DNA of 64,000 nucleotides from Paraburkholderia humisilvae. Lineage in GTDB: Bacteria > Pseudomonadota > Gammaproteobacteria > Burkholderiales > Burkholderiaceae. The notes under the pieces were generated by a model. It was not told the origin of the DNA, did not search any database, and saw nothing but the letters and a program-made list of their open reading frames with translations. The position numbers were made by a program, and so were the translations under genes. Below are positions 43,587 to 52,567 of the stretch, piece by piece (the first letter of the stretch is position 1; each line of letters starts with the position of its first letter). The stretch is from the NCBI RefSeq assembly GCF_902859855.1, contig NZ_CADIKH010000038.1, positions 1 to 64,000 on the forward strand, read 5' to 3'.

Positions 43587-45028
43587 GCTGCTCCACCCGC
43601 GGCGAGCGCAGTGTCCTGCGTCCGGGCGTCCCGCATCAGTGCCTCGATTTCATCGGCGGCGACCGGCACGTCGCGCGTCAGCAACTCGCAGCCGTTCGCG
43701 GTGACGACCGCGTCGTCTTCGATACGGATGCCGATGTTCCAGTATTGCTGCGGCACGTCTTCGGCGGCGCGAACATAGAGGCCGGGCTCGATCGTCAGCG
43801 TCATGGACGGCGCAAGCGTGCGCGACAGCGGCGTCTGTTGCGCATCCGCCGGCACGCTCGATTCACGATGTCTTTCGAGATAGTCGCCGCAATCGTGCAC
43901 ATCCATGCCGAGCCAGTGTCCAGTGCGATGCATGTAGAAGCGCGTGTAGGCCCGTTGCTCGATCACGTCGTCGACGCTCGCAAAGCGCTCGCGGCCGATG
44001 ATGCCGGTATCGAGCAGTCCCTGCGCGAGCACCCGCACTGCGGCTTCGTGCGGTGCATTGAAAGGGACGCCGGCGCGCGTCACGTCGATCGCGGCCTGCT
44101 GCGCGGCGAGCACGATGTCGTACAACTCGCGTTGCGCGGCGCTAAAGCGGCCGTTGGCGGGGAAGGTGCGTGTAATGTCGGATGCGTAGCCGTTCAGTTC
44201 GCATGCGGCGTCGATCAGGATCAGATCGCCGTCGCGCGCGACCGCGTTGCCGGCCGGGTAATGCAGCACGCACGCATTCGCGCCTGCCGCGACGATCGAT
44301 CCATAGGCCGGCGCTTGTGCGCCATATTTGCGAAACGTATACAGCAGCTCCGCTTCCAGCTCGTACTCGCGGCTGCCCGGCCGGCACACGGCCATCGCGC
44401 GGCGATGCGCGAGCGCGGAAATCTGAGCGGCGCGGCGCATCACGGCCAGCTCGTGGCTGTCCTTGAAGAGGCGCATTTCGTCGAGCACCGGCAGCAGGTC
44501 GTGCACCGCGCTCGGCGCGAGCACGCCGCTACGGGCGCGTGAGCGCACCGCGTCGAGCCACTGGCGCATGTGTGCGTCAAGCTCCGCCGAGACGCCCAGT
44601 GCATAGTGCAGAGCCGGCTTGTCCGCGATGATGCGCGGCAGTTGGGTATCGAGTTCGTCGAACGCAAAGGCGGCGTCAAAACCGAACGCGTCGCGTGCGC
44701 CTTCCGGACCGTAACGGAAGCCCTCCCATGTTTCCCGCTCGACGTTCTTCGCGCGGCAAAACAGAATCGACGCGGGCGCATCGGGGGCCGCGCTCGCGTC
44801 GAGCACGAGCAGTGCTTCCGGTTCAGTGAAGCCGGTCAGGTAGTAAAAGTAGCTGTCGTGCCGGTACGGATAGTCGGCGTCGCGGTTGCGCAGCACTTCA
44901 GGTGCGGTCGGCACGATCGCGACGCCGCCACCGGCCGCGCGCAGCGCGGCAAGCACACGCTCGCGCCGCTGATGGTAGACGGCGACGGCCGCTGTCGGAT
45001 CGAGGGAAGATTCGGTCGGCAGGTTCAT
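43583..45028 (-). CDS. pepP: Xaa-Pro aminopeptidase P (M24B)
   Basis: The 481-residue metalloprotease removes N-terminal residues preceding proline. The N-terminal AMP_N domain has FYYLTGFTEPEALLVL; the pita-bread domain holds the metal ligands in LILIDAACELNGYASDITRTFP, RTGHWLGMDVHDCGDY, LTIEPGLYV and IGIRIEDDAVV. The ATG giving MNLPTESSLD is chosen over an open upstream frame that lacks similarity. It leads the pepP-ubiH operon and is divergent from the glutathione transferase gene. Confidence 0.95.
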   Translation of the reverse strand: MNLPTESSLDPTAAVAVYHQRRERVLAALRAAGGGVAIVPTAPEVLRNRDADYPYRHDSYFYYLTGFTEPEALLVLDASAAPDAPASILFCRAKNVERETWEGFRYGPEGARDAFGFDAAFAFDELDTQLPRIIADKPALHYALGVSAELDAHMRQWLDAVRSRARSGVLAPSAVHDLLPVLDEMRLFKDSHELAVMRRAAQISALAHRRAMAVCRPGSREYELEAELLYTFRKYGAQAPAYGSIVAAGANACVLHYPAGNAVARDGDLILIDAACELNGYASDITRTFPANGRFSAAQRELYDIVLAAQQAAIDVTRAGVPFNAPHEAAVRVLAQGLLDTGIIGRERFASVDDVIEQRAYTRFYMHRTGHWLGMDVHDCGDYLERHRESSVPADAQQTPLSRTLAPSMTLTIEPGLYVRAAEDVPQQYWNIGIRIEDDAVVTANGCELLTRDVPVAADEIEALMRDARTQDTALAAGGAA

Positions 45029-45209
45029 CGTGCGATTGTAGCGCCCAATATCAAACCCCATGCCCAAGCGGTCACGGCCGCGCGCAGCCGCATTGTTGCA
45101 ATCCGCCCACACGCCGCACCGGCGCCGCTGGCGGGATGCTGCGGCACTGCTTGAAAGATCGCCATTCCACGTATACTTTCGCCCAGTCCAAGAAAAGGCA
45201 GAAGAAGTG

Positions 45210-45821
45210 ATGAAACTCATCGGTTCGCTGTCGAGCCCGTTCGTCCGCAAGGCGCGGATCGTGCTCGCGGAAAAAAAGATCGACTACAAGCTGGTGCTCG
45301 ACAACGTCTGGTCCGACGAGACGACCATTCATACGTTCAACCCGATCGGCAAGGTGCCGTGCCTCGTGATGGAAGATGGCGAGGCCGTGTTTGATTCGCG
45401 AGTGATCTGCGAATACGTCGATACGCTGTCGCCGGTCGGCAAGCTGATCCCGCAACCGGGGCGCGAGCGTATCGAAGTGCGCTGCTGGGAGGCGCTCGCG
45501 GATGGGATGATGGACGCCGCCGTGCTGGTGCGCCTCGAAGGCGTGCTGCGCGAGCCGGAACAGCGCAGCGAAAAATGGCTTGCGCGCCAGCGCCGCAAGG
45601 TCGATGAAGGCCTCGTCGCGATGTCGCAAGGGCTGGGCAGCAACGCGTGGTGCGCCGGCAACCGCTACTCGCTGGCGGATATCTCGGTGGGTTGCGCGCT
45701 CAGCTATCTCGACTTCAGAACGCCGGAGCTGAACTGGCGCGAGCAGCATCCGAATCTGGACAAGCACTACCAGAAGCTCTCGCAGCGGCAGTCGTTCATC
45801 GATACGGTGCTGACAGGCTGA
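45210..45821 (+). CDS. Glutathione S-transferase family protein
   Basis: The 203-residue protein has the thioredoxin-fold N domain (KLIGSLSSPFVRKARIVLAEKKIDY, with the SSPF active-site turn, and GKVPCLVMEDGEAVFDSRVICEYVD with the cis-Pro and Glu/Ser glutathione contacts) and an all-helical C domain (YSLADISVGCALSYLDFR). It is YibF-like in length. Substrate cannot be told. Start ATG 45210 has AGAAG upstream; a GTG one codon earlier is possible. Confidence 0.92.
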   Translation: MKLIGSLSSPFVRKARIVLAEKKIDYKLVLDNVWSDETTIHTFNPIGKVPCLVMEDGEAVFDSRVICEYVDTLSPVGKLIPQPGRERIEVRCWEALADGMMDAAVLVRLEGVLREPEQRSEKWLARQRRKVDEGLVAMSQGLGSNAWCAGNRYSLADISVGCALSYLDFRTPELNWREQHPNLDKHYQKLSQRQSFIDTVLTG

Positions 45822-45838
45822 GCCCACAGGCTCGCACG

Positions 45839-45864
45839 CCGCAAGCGCGACAGCGCGCTTGCGG
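45839..45864. other. Perfect hairpin between convergent genes
   Basis: CCGCAAGCGCG (45839-45849) and CGCGCTTGCGG (45854-45864) pair perfectly around ACAG. No T tract follows on either side, so it may help end transcription in another way or be a palindromic element. Confidence 0.5.
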
Positions 45865-45916
45865 CACTCATCGCGGCACGGCCGCCGCGGCATGCACCCG
45901 GCATGCCGCCTATCCT

Positions 45917-47527
45917 TCAAGCCTCGACGCTTCTCACTTCCGGCGTGAACGAATCGCTGCGCGCGACCGGCCACCATTTCTCATAGAGCGTATAGCGGTA
46001 ATTGCCGTTGAGCAGATCGTCCGGCTCGAGGTACTTCAGCAGATCGCACATCAGCCGCACTTCATACGACGACACACGCCGCACGATATGATGCGGCCGC
46101 AAATCCGAAGGATGCCGCAGCCCCGCCGCCTGCACGATCTCCTGCAGCGCATGCAGCGTGTTGTGGTGATAGTTGAATACGCGATCGGACTTGTCGGGCA
46201 CGATCAGCGCGCGCTGACGCACCGGGTCTTGCGTCGCGACGCCGGTCGGACAACGGCCGGTATGGCAGGTTTGCGCCTGGATGCAGCCGACCGCGAACAT
46301 GAAGCCGCGCGCCGCATTGACCCAGTCCGCGCCGATCGCGAGCGTCTTCGCGATATCGAATGCGGTGATCATCTTGCCGCTTGCGCCGATCCGGATGCGA
46401 TGACGCAGCCCGATGCCGACGAGCGTGTTGCGCACGAGCAGCAGCCCTTCCTGCAGCGGTACGCCGACATGATCGGTGAATTCGAGCGGCGCCGCGCCGG
46501 TGCCGCCCTCCGCGCCGTCGACCACGATGAAGTCCGGCAGGATGCCGGTCTCCAGCATTGCTTTCGCAATGCCGAAGAATTCCCACGGATGCCCGATGCA
46601 CAGCTTGAATCCGGTCGGCTTGCCGCCCGACAGATTGCGCAGCCGCTCGACGAACTCGAGCAGGCCGCGCGGCGTCGAGAATTCGGAGTGCGACGCGGGC
46701 GAAACGCAATCGCGGCCCATCGGCACGCCGCGCGTCTCAGCGATTTCCGGCGTGATCTTCGCGGCAGGCAGCACACCGCCGTGACCCGGCTTCGCGCCCT
46801 GCGACAGCTTGATTTCGATCATCTTCACCTGCGGCTCGCGCGCCTGTCTGGCGAATTTTTCCGGGTTGAAGCTGCCGTCGTCGTTGCGGCAGCCGAAGTA
46901 GCCGGACGCGATTTCCCAGATGATGTCGCCGCCATGCTCGCGGTGATACTTCGACATCGAGCCTTCACCGGTGTCGTGCGCGAAGCCGCCTTTTTTCGCG
47001 CCGAGATTGAGCGCGCGGATCGCATTGGCCGACAGCGAGCCGAAGCTCATCGCCGAGACGTTGAAGATCGACATCGAATAGGGTTGCTCGCGCTCCTCGC
47101 CGACCACGATGCGGAAGTCGTGATGGTCCAGCTTGGTCGGCGCGAGCGAGTGGCTGATCCATTCGTGGCCGACCGCCTTCACGTCGATTTCGGTCCCATA
47201 GGGACGGCTGTCCGTTTCGTTTTTCGCGCGCTGGTAGACGATGCTGCGTTGCGCGCGCGAGAACGGTTTTTCTTCAGTATCGTCTTCGACGAAGTACTGG
47301 CGGATTTCCGGCCGGATGAACTCGAACATGAACCGGAAGTGGCCCCACAGCGGATAGTTGCGCAGAATCGCGTGCCGATGTTGTGTCAGGTCCCACGCGC
47401 CCAGCACGACGAACAGCACGGGCACGATCAGCCAGAACCACGCCAGGTGCGCCGTGACGGCGAGCGTCGCGCAGGTCAAGGCGAGCAGCACCGCGCACCA
47501 CATCGCCAGGTAACGTCGAGAAAACAT
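45917..47527 (-). CDS. Membrane-anchored FMN-binding glutamate-synthase-like protein
   Basis: The 536-residue protein consists of two N-terminal membrane spans (about residues 7-45) and a single glutamate-synthase FMN domain. The cluster motif CIQAQTCHTGRCPTGVA gives C-x5-C-x4-C for a [3Fe-4S] centre, and MSFGSLSANAIRALN, GKMITAFDIAK and VVDGAEGGTGAAP are FMN-domain segments. It lacks the amidotransferase domain and the NADPH subunit of full GltBD, so it cannot by itself make glutamate from glutamine. Function of this family is not established; a membrane electron-transfer amidotransfer or ammonia-dependent role is conceivable. It is transcribed alone. Confidence 0.88.
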   Translation of the reverse strand: MFSRRYLAMWCAVLLALTCATLAVTAHLAWFWLIVPVLFVVLGAWDLTQHRHAILRNYPLWGHFRFMFEFIRPEIRQYFVEDDTEEKPFSRAQRSIVYQRAKNETDSRPYGTEIDVKAVGHEWISHSLAPTKLDHHDFRIVVGEEREQPYSMSIFNVSAMSFGSLSANAIRALNLGAKKGGFAHDTGEGSMSKYHREHGGDIIWEIASGYFGCRNDDGSFNPEKFARQAREPQVKMIEIKLSQGAKPGHGGVLPAAKITPEIAETRGVPMGRDCVSPASHSEFSTPRGLLEFVERLRNLSGGKPTGFKLCIGHPWEFFGIAKAMLETGILPDFIVVDGAEGGTGAAPLEFTDHVGVPLQEGLLLVRNTLVGIGLRHRIRIGASGKMITAFDIAKTLAIGADWVNAARGFMFAVGCIQAQTCHTGRCPTGVATQDPVRQRALIVPDKSDRVFNYHHNTLHALQEIVQAAGLRHPSDLRPHHIVRRVSSYEVRLMCDLLKYLEPDDLLNGNYRYTLYEKWWPVARSDSFTPEVRSVEA

Positions 47528-47680
47528 AGGGACTCCGTTGCAGTCAATTCGCCGCGGCGGGATCGTTCGTCGTATTGCGAACGGAATCCGCCACGGGGTT
47601 AGGGCGTGGTGCGCTGCGCGCGCGGCCTCGGGATGAAAGGTTATCGCATGGCTTTCGCGCGCCGCCTCGACCGCCGTCTG

Positions 47681-48823
47681 TCAGCGCGCGGCGAGCGCCG
47701 TATTGTGAGACGCCTGCGCCGCGGGCTGCGCGGTCGCGGCGTGCTCGATGATCCCGCCGCCAAGGCAAATATCGCCATCGTAGAGCACGGCGGATTGCCC
47801 GGGGGTGACGGCCCACTGCGCGTCGTCGAAATGCAGCGAGAAGTGCCCCTGCGGGGTGTCGGCGCGCGTAAACGTACATGCCGCATCGGCCTGACGGTAG
47901 CGTGTCTTCGCGCCGCATGCGAAGCCATCAGCCGGCGGCTCGCCGGCGACCCAGCTGGTGTTGCCGGCAATCAGCGTTTCGCTGAGCAGCCAGGGGTGGT
48001 CATGACCCTGCGCGACGTACAGCGTGTTGGTCGCAATGTCCTTGCCGGCCACGAACCACGGTTCGCCGCTGCCGTCCTTGCTGCCGCCGAGGCCGATCCC
48101 CTTGCGTTGGCCGAACGTGTAGAACGCGAGGCCGATATGTTCGCCGACCCGCTTGCCGTCGGCGGTCTTCATCGGACCGGGTTTCGTCGGCAGGTAGCGG
48201 TTCAGGAACTCGCGGAACGGCCGCTCGCCGATAAAACAGATGCCCGTTGAATCCTTTTTCTTCGCATTCGGCAGGTCGATTTTTTCGGCGATCTCGCGCA
48301 CTTTCGTTTTCGGGATTTCGCCGAGCGGGAACATCGTGTTCGACAGTTGCGCCTGGTTCAGCCGATGCAGAAAGTACGACTGATCTTTTGTATGGTCACG
48401 TGCCTTCAGCAGTTCGAAACGCCCGTCGACTTCGCGCACGCGCGCATAGTGGCCGGTCGCGATGATTTCCGCGCCGAGCGACATCGCGTGATCGAGGAAT
48501 GCCTTGAACTTGATTTCCGCATTGCACAGCACGTCCGGATTCGGTGTGCGGCCCGCCGAGTATTCGCGCAGGAATTCGGCGAAAACACGGTCTTTATATT
48601 CGGCGGCGAAGTTCACCGCTTCGACGTCGATGCCGATCAGATCGGCGACGGACACGACATCGATCCAGTCCTGCCGGGTCGAACAGTATTCGCTGTCGTC
48701 GTCGTCTTCCCAGTTCTTCATGAAAAGGCCGACCACGTCATAGCCCTGTTCCTTCAGCAGCCACGCGGTCACCGACGAATCGACGCCGCCCGACATGCCT
48801 ACTACGACTTTCTGCTTGCTCAT
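47681..48823 (-). CDS. mnmA: tRNA 2-thiouridylase MnmA
   Basis: MnmA installs sulfur on uridine 34 of Lys, Glu and Gln tRNAs. The 380-residue protein has the PP-loop GMSGGVDSS (residues 9-17), NPDVLCN with catalytic Cys100, and the second cysteine in STGICFIGERPF; GHYARV and KDQSYFLH are further signatures. The C-terminal ~20 residues are Ala-rich and variable. It follows nudJ by 22 bases in the same direction, the same pair as in E. coli. Confidence 0.97.
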   Translation of the reverse strand: MSKQKVVVGMSGGVDSSVTAWLLKEQGYDVVGLFMKNWEDDDDSEYCSTRQDWIDVVSVADLIGIDVEAVNFAAEYKDRVFAEFLREYSAGRTPNPDVLCNAEIKFKAFLDHAMSLGAEIIATGHYARVREVDGRFELLKARDHTKDQSYFLHRLNQAQLSNTMFPLGEIPKTKVREIAEKIDLPNAKKKDSTGICFIGERPFREFLNRYLPTKPGPMKTADGKRVGEHIGLAFYTFGQRKGIGLGGSKDGSGEPWFVAGKDIATNTLYVAQGHDHPWLLSETLIAGNTSWVAGEPPADGFACGAKTRYRQADAACTFTRADTPQGHFSLHFDDAQWAVTPGQSAVLYDGDICLGGGIIEHAATAQPAAQASHNTALAAR

Positions 48824-48845
48824 CTGTTTGTGCCTGCTGCCTTCT

Positions 48846-49322
48846 TTATCGGGGAGGCCCGACCGAATGCGTGTGCACGAAGTCGAGCGGGAAACGCCGG
48901 CCCGCGAGGTAATCGTCGATGCAGCGCATCACGAGCGGCGTGCGATGCCGTTCGGGGCACGCGCGCAATTCGTCGGCGCTCATCCACCACGTGCGGACGA
49001 TGTCCGGATCGAGTGCGCGGTTCTCGGGCGCGCTGACCGTACCGCAGAACGTGAAGCGCAGGTACGTCGTGCCGTCGCTGTCCGCGCGCGCGAAATGCGT
49101 CATGTAGACGCCGACCAGCGCGCTGGGCGTGAACGGATGCGCGGTTTCCTCGAGCGTTTCGCGAACCACCGCCTCGACGAGCGTTTCGCCCGCTTCGAGG
49201 TGCCCGGCCGGCTGGTTAAGCCGAAGCCCGGCGGGGGTCTGTTCCTCGACGACGAGAAAACGCCCGTCGCGTTCGATGATCGCGGCGACCGTCACATGCG
49301 GAGCCCAGGTTTCCGGTTTCAT
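48846..49322 (-). CDS. nudJ: NUDIX hydrolase, NudJ-like phosphatase
   Basis: The 158-residue protein has a Nudix box at residues 40-60 (GHLEAGETLVEAVVRETLEET) with the metal-binding RE...EE set intact; the glycine that normally follows is replaced by alanine. The N terminus KPETWAPHVTVAAIIERDGRFLVVEE and linkage to mnmA match NudJ, which removes phosphate from thiamin and nucleoside pyrophosphates. It is first in the nudJ-mnmA pair. Confidence 0.9.
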   Translation of the reverse strand: MKPETWAPHVTVAAIIERDGRFLVVEEQTPAGLRLNQPAGHLEAGETLVEAVVRETLEETAHPFTPSALVGVYMTHFARADSDGTTYLRFTFCGTVSAPENRALDPDIVRTWWMSADELRACPERHRTPLVMRCIDDYLAGRRFPLDFVHTHSVGPPR

Positions 49323-49561
49323 GGGCCGCTATTTTACCGTTTATGAGGGTGCGCCGCCCGCGCCCACCCGCCATCCGGCGGCCACGGTGCTTCGCGGCGA
49401 GTCGGCAGCCCGCATCAAACCTCACCGCGGCCCGATCACGGACAAATTTGGATCGCGCGCCGGGGTTTCGGTTAAAGTGACACAGTAGCCGTTGCATTAA
49501 GCAAGCCGGCGAGCCCTCGTCGGCAAGTTCGTCAAACAAGAAGGTCGAGGAGGAGTTCACG

Positions 49562-50704
49562 ATGCACATCGGAGTGCCAGCCGAGACGCGCGCCTACGAA
49601 ACCCGCGTCGCCGCGACGCCCGAGACGGTCAAAAAGTATGTGTCGCAGGGCCACCGGGTGACGGTGCAAAGCGGCGCCGGGACGCCCGCGAGCTTTCCCG
49701 ACGACGCGTTTGTGGCCGTCGGCGCGGAAATGACCGACACGGCGGGCGCGTTCGCCGCCGATCTCATTCTCAAAGTCCAATCGCCGACCGAAGCCGAATT
49801 GCCGTTGATCAAGCGCGGCGCGACGCTCGTCGGCATGCTCGATCCCTTCAATGCAGACAACGCCGCGCGGCTTGCGGCGGCCGGCCTGACCGCGTTCGCA
49901 CTCGAAGCCGCGCCGCGCACGACACGCGCGCAGAGCCTCGACGTGCTGTCGTCGCAGGCGAACATCGCCGGCTACAAGGCCGTGCTGCTCGCCGCCGACC
50001 TGTATCCGCGCTTCATGCCGATGCTGATGACCGCCGCCGGCACCGTGAAGGCCGCGCGTGTGCTGATCCTGGGCGCGGGCGTTGCCGGCCTGCAGGCGAT
50101 CGCGACCGCGAAGCGCCTCGGTGCGGTGATCGAGGCGTCCGACGTGCGTCCTGCGGTGAAAGAGCAGATCGAGTCGCTCGGCGCGAAGTTTCTCGACGTG
50201 CCGTACGAAACCGACGACGAGCGCGAGGCGGCCGAAGGCGTCGGCGGCTACGCGCGACCGATGCCGCCTTCCTGGCTCGCGCGCCAGTCGGCGCTCGTGC
50301 ACGAGCGCGCGAGGCAGGCCGACGTCGTGATAACGACTGCGCTGATTCCGGGGCGCCCCGCGCCGACCTTGATCTCGGCGGAAACCGTGCAGGCGATGAA
50401 GCCCGGCTCGGTGCTGATCGACCTCGCGGCGGGCCGCGGCGCGGAGGTGGACGGCCGGCGCGGCGGCAACTGTCCGCTGACCGAACCGGACAAGATCGTC
50501 ACGAAGCACGGCGTGACGCTCGCCGGCTACACGAATCTCGCGGCGATGGTGCCGGCCGACGCCTCGTCGTTGTACGCGCGCAATCTGCTCGACTTCATGA
50601 AGCTGATCGTCACGAAGGAAGGCACGCTCAACATCGATCTGGCCGACGACATCGTCGCGGCGACGCTGCTCGTGCGCGACGGCGCAGTCGTGCGCGCTGC
50701 CTGA
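49562..50704 (+). CDS. pntAA: NAD(P) transhydrogenase subunit alpha part 1
   Basis: The 380-residue protein is the NAD(H)-binding domain I of proton-translocating transhydrogenase. It begins MHIGVPAETRAYETRVAATP, contains RAQSLDVLSSQANIAGYKAV, the Rossmann segment VLILGAGVAGLQAIATAKRLGAVIEASDVR, and GYTNLAAMVPADAS. Domain I and the first membrane segment are on separate genes, the three-subunit arrangement of many proteobacteria. GAGGAGGAG precedes the start. It leads the pntAA-AB-B operon that makes NADPH using the proton gradient. Confidence 0.96.
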   Translation: MHIGVPAETRAYETRVAATPETVKKYVSQGHRVTVQSGAGTPASFPDDAFVAVGAEMTDTAGAFAADLILKVQSPTEAELPLIKRGATLVGMLDPFNADNAARLAAAGLTAFALEAAPRTTRAQSLDVLSSQANIAGYKAVLLAADLYPRFMPMLMTAAGTVKAARVLILGAGVAGLQAIATAKRLGAVIEASDVRPAVKEQIESLGAKFLDVPYETDDEREAAEGVGGYARPMPPSWLARQSALVHERARQADVVITTALIPGRPAPTLISAETVQAMKPGSVLIDLAAGRGAEVDGRRGGNCPLTEPDKIVTKHGVTLAGYTNLAAMVPADASSLYARNLLDFMKLIVTKEGTLNIDLADDIVAATLLVRDGAVVRAA

Positions 50705-50744
50705 TCACGATCATCCGGTAAGCACCCCATAAGGAGAAACGGCG

Positions 50745-51071
50745 ATGGAAGTCATCAACCACACGGTGATCAACCTGATCATTTTCGTGCTGGCGATCTA
50801 CGTCGGCTATCACGTGGTCTGGAATGTCACGCCCGCGCTGCATACGCCGCTGATGGCGGTGACCAACGCGATCTCGGCCATTGTGATTGTCGGCGCGATG
50901 CTCGCGGCGGGGCTGACGGTCGGCGCGGGCAAGTTCTTCGGCACGCTTGCGGTCGCGCTTGCGGCGGTCAACGTGTTCGGCGGCTTTCTCGTGACACGGC
51001 GCATGCTCGAGATGTTCAAGAAGAAAGAGCCGAAGAAACTCGCCGCGCCGGCTAAGGAGGGCGCGCGATGA
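50745..51071 (+). CDS. pntAB: NAD(P) transhydrogenase subunit alpha part 2
   Basis: The 108-residue protein has three or four hydrophobic helices (from INLIIFVLAIYVGYHVVWNV on) and a charged C-terminal tail (FKKKEPKKLAAPAKEG). It forms the first part of the membrane domain II of the transhydrogenase. AAGGAG lies at the correct distance, and its stop overlaps the pntB start by four bases. Confidence 0.95.
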   Translation: MEVINHTVINLIIFVLAIYVGYHVVWNVTPALHTPLMAVTNAISAIVIVGAMLAAGLTVGAGKFFGTLAVALAAVNVFGGFLVTRRMLEMFKKKEPKKLAAPAKEGAR

Positions 51072-52522
51072 GCATGAACGTCGTTACGCTGCTGTACCTG
51101 GTCGCGTCGGTGTGCTTCATCCAGGCGCTGAAGGGGCTGTCGAACCCGAAAAGCGCACGCGCGGGCAATGTGTTCGGCATGGTCGGGATGGCGCTCGCGA
51201 TCCTCACCACCATCGCGCTGATCGTCAAGCAGGCCGCGCTGCTCGGCTCGAATCTCGGGCTCGGCCTCGGCCTTCTGTTCGCGGCGCTGGTGGTCGGCGG
51301 CGCGATCGGCGCATTGATCGCCGCGCGCGTCGAGATGACGAAGATGCCGGAACTGGTCGCGGCGATGCACTCGCTGATCGGTCTCGCCGCGGTGTGCATC
51401 GCGTATGCGGTGGTGTCGGAGCCGTCCGCGTTCGGTCTTGTCGCCGAAGATGCGCCCTATCCGGACTTCCTGCCGTACGGCAACCGGATTGAGCTCTTTA
51501 TCGGCACGTTCGTCGGCGCGATTACGTTCTCCGGTTCGGTGATCGCGTTCGGCAAGCTGTCGGGAAAATACAAGTTCCGGCTCTTCCAGGGCGCGCCGGT
51601 GGTCTATGCGGGCCAGCACACGATCAACCTGCTGCTCGCGCTCGGGATGATCGGTTTCGGCATCCTGTTTTTCCTGACCCAGTCGTGGCTGCCGTTCATC
51701 ATCATGACGCTGATCGCGTTCGTGCTCGGCGTGCTGATCATCATCCCGATCGGCGGCGCGGATATGCCGGTGGTGGTGTCGATGCTGAACTCGTATTCGG
51801 GCTGGGCGGCGGCGGGCATCGGCTTCTCGCTGAATAACGCGATGCTGATCATCGCCGGCTCGCTGGTCGGTTCGTCCGGTGCGATTCTGTCGTACATCAT
51901 GTGCCGCGCGATGAACCGGTCGTTCTTCAACGTGCTGCTCGGTGGTTTCGGCGCGGAGCCCGGCGCGGCGGCCGCGGGCGGCGCGCAGGAGCAGCGTCCG
52001 GTGAAGTCGGGCTCGGCCGAAGACGCGTCGTTCATGCTCGGCAATGCGGAGTCGGTCGTGATCGTGCCGGGCTACGGGCTCGCGGTCGCGCGTGCGCAGC
52101 ATGCGTTGAAGGAGCTCACCGACAAGCTCGTCGAGAAGGGCATCGACGTGCGTTATGCGATTCACCCGGTCGCCGGCCGCATGCCGGGGCACATGAACGT
52201 GCTGCTCGCGGAAGCGGAAGTGCCGTACGACCTCGTCTACGAGATGGACGACATCAACAACGAGTTCGGCCAGACCGATGTCGTGCTGGTGCTCGGCGCG
52301 AACGACGTCGTGAATCCGGCCGCAAAGAACGATCCGAAGTCGCCGATCGCGGGCATGCCGATTATCGAGGCGTACAAGGCGCGCACGGTGATCGTCAACA
52401 AGCGTTCGATGGCCGCGGGTTACGCCGGACTCGACAACGATCTCTTCTACATGGACAAGACGATGATGGTCTTTGGCGATGCGAAGAAAGTGATCGAGGA
52501 TATGGTGAAGTCGGTCGAATAG
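51068..52522 (+). CDS. pntB: NAD(P) transhydrogenase subunit beta
   Basis: The 484-residue subunit holds the remaining membrane helices and the C-terminal NADP(H)-binding domain III. GADMPVVVSMLNSYSGWAAAGIGF marks the membrane portion, and the domain III signature is VIVPGYGLAVARAQHALKEL, with DINNEFGQTDVVLVLGANDVVNPAA and VNKRSMAAGYAGLDN after it. The PntAA/AB/B complex couples hydride transfer from NADH to NADP+ with proton entry. Confidence 0.97.
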   Translation: MSMNVVTLLYLVASVCFIQALKGLSNPKSARAGNVFGMVGMALAILTTIALIVKQAALLGSNLGLGLGLLFAALVVGGAIGALIAARVEMTKMPELVAAMHSLIGLAAVCIAYAVVSEPSAFGLVAEDAPYPDFLPYGNRIELFIGTFVGAITFSGSVIAFGKLSGKYKFRLFQGAPVVYAGQHTINLLLALGMIGFGILFFLTQSWLPFIIMTLIAFVLGVLIIIPIGGADMPVVVSMLNSYSGWAAAGIGFSLNNAMLIIAGSLVGSSGAILSYIMCRAMNRSFFNVLLGGFGAEPGAAAAGGAQEQRPVKSGSAEDASFMLGNAESVVIVPGYGLAVARAQHALKELTDKLVEKGIDVRYAIHPVAGRMPGHMNVLLAEAEVPYDLVYEMDDINNEFGQTDVVLVLGANDVVNPAAKNDPKSPIAGMPIIEAYKARTVIVNKRSMAAGYAGLDNDLFYMDKTMMVFGDAKKVIEDMVKSVE

Positions 52523-52527
52523 GCGAT

Positions 52528-52547
52528 GCCCGCGCTCAGGCGCGGGC
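52528..52547. terminator. GC-rich hairpin between pntB and the methyltransferase gene
   Basis: GCCCGCGC (52528-52535) and GCGCGGGC (52540-52547) pair perfectly around TCAG. It lacks a T tract, so its role as a terminator for the convergent genes is only likely by position. Confidence 0.4.
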
Positions 52548-52567
52548 GTTCGCGTCGACGCATCGTG

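Noticed and set aside
45647..47602. A 651-codon open frame opposite the FMN glutamate-synthase-like gene
   Set aside because: The opposite strand carries unmistakable family motifs; this frame has shadow composition and no ribosome-binding site.
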